A stretch of DNA of 15,278 bases, taken from the NCBI GenBank assembly GCA_030153205.1, contig JASLHV010000089.1, positions 1-15,278 of the forward strand, read 5' to 3'. A model generated the notes under the pieces. The model saw nothing but the letters and a program-made list of their open reading frames with translations, did no database searches and was not told the DNA's origin. Of the stretch, positions 13,186-15,278 are shown one piece after another; the stretch's first letter is position 1, and the number at the start of each line of letters is the position of its first letter. Origin of the DNA: Roseiarcus sp. Its GTDB lineage: Bacteria; Pseudomonadota; Alphaproteobacteria; Rhizobiales; Beijerinckiaceae. The translations under genes and the position numbers were made by a program.

Positions 13186-14817
13186 TCAATAATCCATACC
13201 GCCCATGCCGCCGGGCGCGGCCGGCGGAGCGCTCTTCTTTGGCGTTTCGGCCACCATGGCTTCGGTCGTGATCATGAGGCCTGCAATCGAGGCGGCATCT
13301 TGCAGGGCGATCCGAACAACTTTCGCAGGATCGACAATGCCGGCCTTCAGCATGTCCACATATTGCTCGCTTTGAGCGTCAAATCCGAAGGTCGGCGATT
13401 TATCGGCTAGAACTCTGCCGACGACAATTGAACCCTCGACCCCCGAGTTCTCGGCGATCTGCCGTATTGGCGCTTCAAGCGCCCTCAGCACAATGTTAAT
13501 GCCGGATTGGACGTCCGCATTCTCGTCGCTGAGCTTGCCGATCGCCGCTTTGGCCCGCAACAGCGCGATGCCGCCGCCCGGCACAATGCCTTCTTCGACC
13601 GCCGCCCTCGTTGCATGCATCGCATCGTCAACGCGATCCTTCTTTTCCTTGACCTCGACCTCGGTCGAACCACCGACACGGATCACCGCCACACCGCCGG
13701 TAAGCTTGGCCAAGCGCTCCTGAAGTTTTTCGCGGTCGTAGTCGGAGGTTGTCTCTTCGACTTGCGCCTTGATCTGAGCGATGCGCGCCTGGATGTCTTG
13801 TTTCTTGCCCGCCCCGTCGATCAGCGTCGTATTCTCCTTCTCAATGCGCACGCGTTTGGCGCGTCCGAGCATTTGGAGTGTGACATTCTCAAGTTTGATG
13901 CCGAGATCCTCGGCGATCATGCTGCCCGCAGTCAGGACCGCGATGTCCTCGAGCATCGCCTTACGGCGATCGCCGAAGCCGGGCGCCTTGACGGCCGCGA
14001 CCTTGAGGCCGCCGCGCAGCTTGTTCACGACAAGCGTCGCCAACGCTTCCCCCTCAATATCCTCTGCGATGATGAGCAGCGGCTTGCCGGATTGGACAAT
14101 GGCTTCGAGGATCGGCAGCATGGGCTGAAGCGAGGAGAGCTTCTTCTCGTGAATGAGGATAAAGGCGTCTTCGAGTTCGGCGACCATCTTCTCGGCGTTG
14201 GTAATGAAATAGGGCGAGAGATAGCCGCGGTCGAACTGCATGCCTTCGACGACGTCCAGTTCGGTCTCAGCGGTCTTGGCCTCCTCGATCGTAATGACGC
14301 CCTCGTTGCCGACTTTCTTCATCGCGTCGGCGATCATTTTGCCAATAGACGTGTCGCCATTCGATGCGATCGTGCCGATCTGACCGATTTCTTCGGAAGA
14401 TTGGACTTTCTTCGACCGGCGCTCGATGTCTTTGACGACCGCTGTCACGGCGATATCGACGCCACGTTTCAAATCCATAGGATTCATGCCGGCCGCCACC
14501 AACTTTAGGCCCTCTTTCATGATCGAGGCCGCAAGCACCGTCGCTGTCGTCGTGCCATCGCCGGCAAGATCGTTGGTCTTCGAGGCGACCTCCCGCACCA
14601 TCTGGGCGCCCATATTCTCGAACTTGTCTTCAAGCTCGATCTCTTTGGCGACTGTGACGCCGTCCTTGGTGATGCGCGGCGCGCCGTACGACTTGTCCAG
14701 AATGACGTTGCGCCCCTTAGGACCGAGCGTCACTTTGACCGCGTTATTGAGAATATCGACGCCGCGCAGCATTCTTTCGCGCGCATCGGAGGAGAATCTG
14801 ACGTCTTTGGCGGACAT
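13186..14817 (-). CDS. groEL: Chaperonin GroEL (Hsp60)
   Basis: A complete 543-aa GroEL, the ATP-driven double-ring chaperonin that folds cytoplasmic proteins together with GroES. The nucleotide-binding motifs LGPKGRNV (31-38) and GDGTTTATV (86-94) and the segment DAMHATRAAVEEGIVPGGG with the ATPase Asp are intact, as is the apical domain with its hydrophobic substrate surface (for example YLSPYFITN and PLLIIAEDIEGEALATLV). It ends in the usual Gly-Met tail, GGMGGMDY. It lies 38 bases after groES with no promoter between, so it is co-transcribed. The ATG at 14817-14815 has no good ribosome binding site nearby, which suggests coupling to groES translation. Alphaproteobacteria often carry several groEL copies; whether this is the main one cannot be told here. 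Confidence 0.99.
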   Translation of the reverse strand: MSAKDVRFSSDARERMLRGVDILNNAVKVTLGPKGRNVILDKSYGAPRITKDGVTVAKEIELEDKFENMGAQMVREVASKTNDLAGDGTTTATVLAASIMKEGLKLVAAGMNPMDLKRGVDIAVTAVVKDIERRSKKVQSSEEIGQIGTIASNGDTSIGKMIADAMKKVGNEGVITIEEAKTAETELDVVEGMQFDRGYLSPYFITNAEKMVAELEDAFILIHEKKLSSLQPMLPILEAIVQSGKPLLIIAEDIEGEALATLVVNKLRGGLKVAAVKAPGFGDRRKAMLEDIAVLTAGSMIAEDLGIKLENVTLQMLGRAKRVRIEKENTTLIDGAGKKQDIQARIAQIKAQVEETTSDYDREKLQERLAKLTGGVAVIRVGGSTEVEVKEKKDRVDDAMHATRAAVEEGIVPGGGIALLRAKAAIGKLSDENADVQSGINIVLRALEAPIRQIAENSGVEGSIVVGRVLADKSPTFGFDAQSEQYVDMLKAGIVDPAKVVRIALQDAASIAGLMITTEAMVAETPKKSAPPAAPGGMGGMDY

Positions 14818-14855
14818 GGCTGGAAATCCAAAAAGTTTGAGGGAGAGGCGGTTGC

Positions 14856-15176
14856 TTAGGCGGCTTTGACCTTCTTGACGGGGACCGGGTCTTCGACCAC
14901 GCCCATCACGTCGGATTCCTTCATAATCAGGAACTCTTCGCCGTTGATTTTAATCTCCGAACCCGACCATTTCCCGAACAAAACGCGCTCGCCTGGCTTT
15001 AAATCGAGAGGTGTGAGCTTGCCGCTTTCGTCGCGCGCTCCAGGCCCGACCGCAATGACTTCGCCCTCTTGCGGCTTCTCCTTGACAGTGTCGGGAATGA
15101 AGATGCCGCCTTTCGTCCGTTCCTCGCCTTCGAGTCTTCGGACGACGACTCGGTCGTGCAATGGTCGGAATTTCAT
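14856..15176 (-). CDS. groES: Co-chaperonin GroES (Hsp10)
   Basis: A complete 106-aa GroES, the heptameric lid of GroEL. Marks are MKFRPLHDRVVVRRLEGEERTKGGIFIP (barrel start and the mobile loop that touches GroEL), GEVIAVGPGARDESG, and ERVLFGKWSGSEIKINGEEFLIMKESDVMGVVE. The last ten or so residues, DPVPVKKVKAA, extend past the usual end near residue 95, an alanine/lysine tail also known from Bradyrhizobium-type GroES copies. The start is the ATG at 15176-15174, with only a weak ribosome binding site. The leader of about 100 bases ends at half a CIRCE-like box, so the operon is probably repressed by HrcA and induced by heat; the promoter should lie at or beyond the window edge. Confidence 0.98.
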   Translation of the reverse strand: MKFRPLHDRVVVRRLEGEERTKGGIFIPDTVKEKPQEGEVIAVGPGARDESGKLTPLDLKPGERVLFGKWSGSEIKINGEEFLIMKESDVMGVVEDPVPVKKVKAA

Positions 15177-15269
15177 GGAAGCTCGTTTTCCGGTCGCGCG
15201 ACTCCTGCGGGAGACAACATAGCTTCCCGAGCGTTCAGATCGTTCAACCTTTGGAGTAAGTGGCTATCG

Positions 15270-15278
15270 CTGGCACTC
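15270..15278. promoter_or_regulatory. Half of a CIRCE (HrcA operator) cut by the window edge
   Basis: The final nine bases, CTGGCACTC, match one arm of CIRCE (consensus TTAGCACTC-N9-GAGTGCTAA; alphaproteobacterial boxes often have GGCACTC). It lies 94 bases upstream of the groES start, a normal distance. The other arm would begin nine bases beyond the window. Confidence 0.65.

Noticed and set aside
13507..14508. A 333-codon open frame opposite groEL
   Set aside because: Long antisense frames opposite groEL are common in high-GC genomes, and GroEL itself is unambiguous.
15200..15250. A sigma-70 or RpoH promoter (TTGAAC and CTATGTT on the minus strand) for groES
   Set aside because: The spacing of about 19-20 bases is too long for either class and the boxes are weak; a promoter at or beyond the CIRCE half-site is more likely.

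Overview
The window looks like a chromosome segment of an alphaproteobacterium, most likely of the order Hyphomicrobiales (Rhizobiales). The pointers are a high-GC coding style, a groES-groEL operon of alphaproteobacterial type with half a CIRCE-like box at the window edge, a divergently read GlxA/AraC regulator next to soxBDAG-type genes, and several very small conserved families typical of Bradyrhizobium-like and methylotrophic Hyphomicrobiales genomes. I cannot fix the genus from sequence alone.

Region 1 (1-9318, all minus strand) is one tightly packed catabolic operon. In transcription order it encodes the four subunits of a heterotetrameric sarcosine-oxidase-type enzyme (soxB, soxD, soxA, soxG), an aldehyde dehydrogenase, an M19 dipeptidase-like protein, an Ldh2-family NAD(P) oxidoreductase and a SABATH-type carboxyl methyltransferase that runs off the left edge. 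The first six junctions are stop/start overlaps or gaps of a few bases. Divergent from soxB (9402-10403, plus strand) is a GlxA/GbdR-type regulator with a DJ-1-like domain and an AraC helix-turn-helix domain. The usual one-carbon partners of sarcosine oxidase (glyA, folD, purU) are absent from the window. Together the genes suggest a pathway that oxidises a secondary or N-methylated amino or imino acid, handles an aldehyde product and an imino/keto acid, and methylates a carboxylate. The substrate is unknown.

Region 2 (10388-11700) holds an 80-aa and an 86-aa small protein read divergently, an XRE-type helix-turn-helix protein overlapping the 86-aa gene, and a small gene that looks broken by a frameshift. 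The stretch between the divergent pair is a long imperfect inverted repeat. Each arm carries a homologous two-hairpin leader ending at a start codon, with compensatory base changes in the stem next to the start. This is the least expected structure in the window.

Region 3 (11822-13124, minus strand) is a series of four short conserved or orphan proteins. The first of them lies directly downstream of groEL and has its ribosome binding site inside a three-part repeat that could form two mutually exclusive hairpins.

Region 4 (13186-15278, minus strand) is groES-groEL. The last nine bases of the window match one arm of a CIRCE (HrcA) operator. I saw no tRNA, rRNA, CRISPR array, insertion sequence or gene-free stretch above 300 bases. 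The larger gaps are 10631-10905 (structured leaders), 11701-11821 (nothing recognised, convergent gene ends), 12623-12758 (only a weak 5-bp hairpin just past a stop) and 15177-15278 (groES leader).
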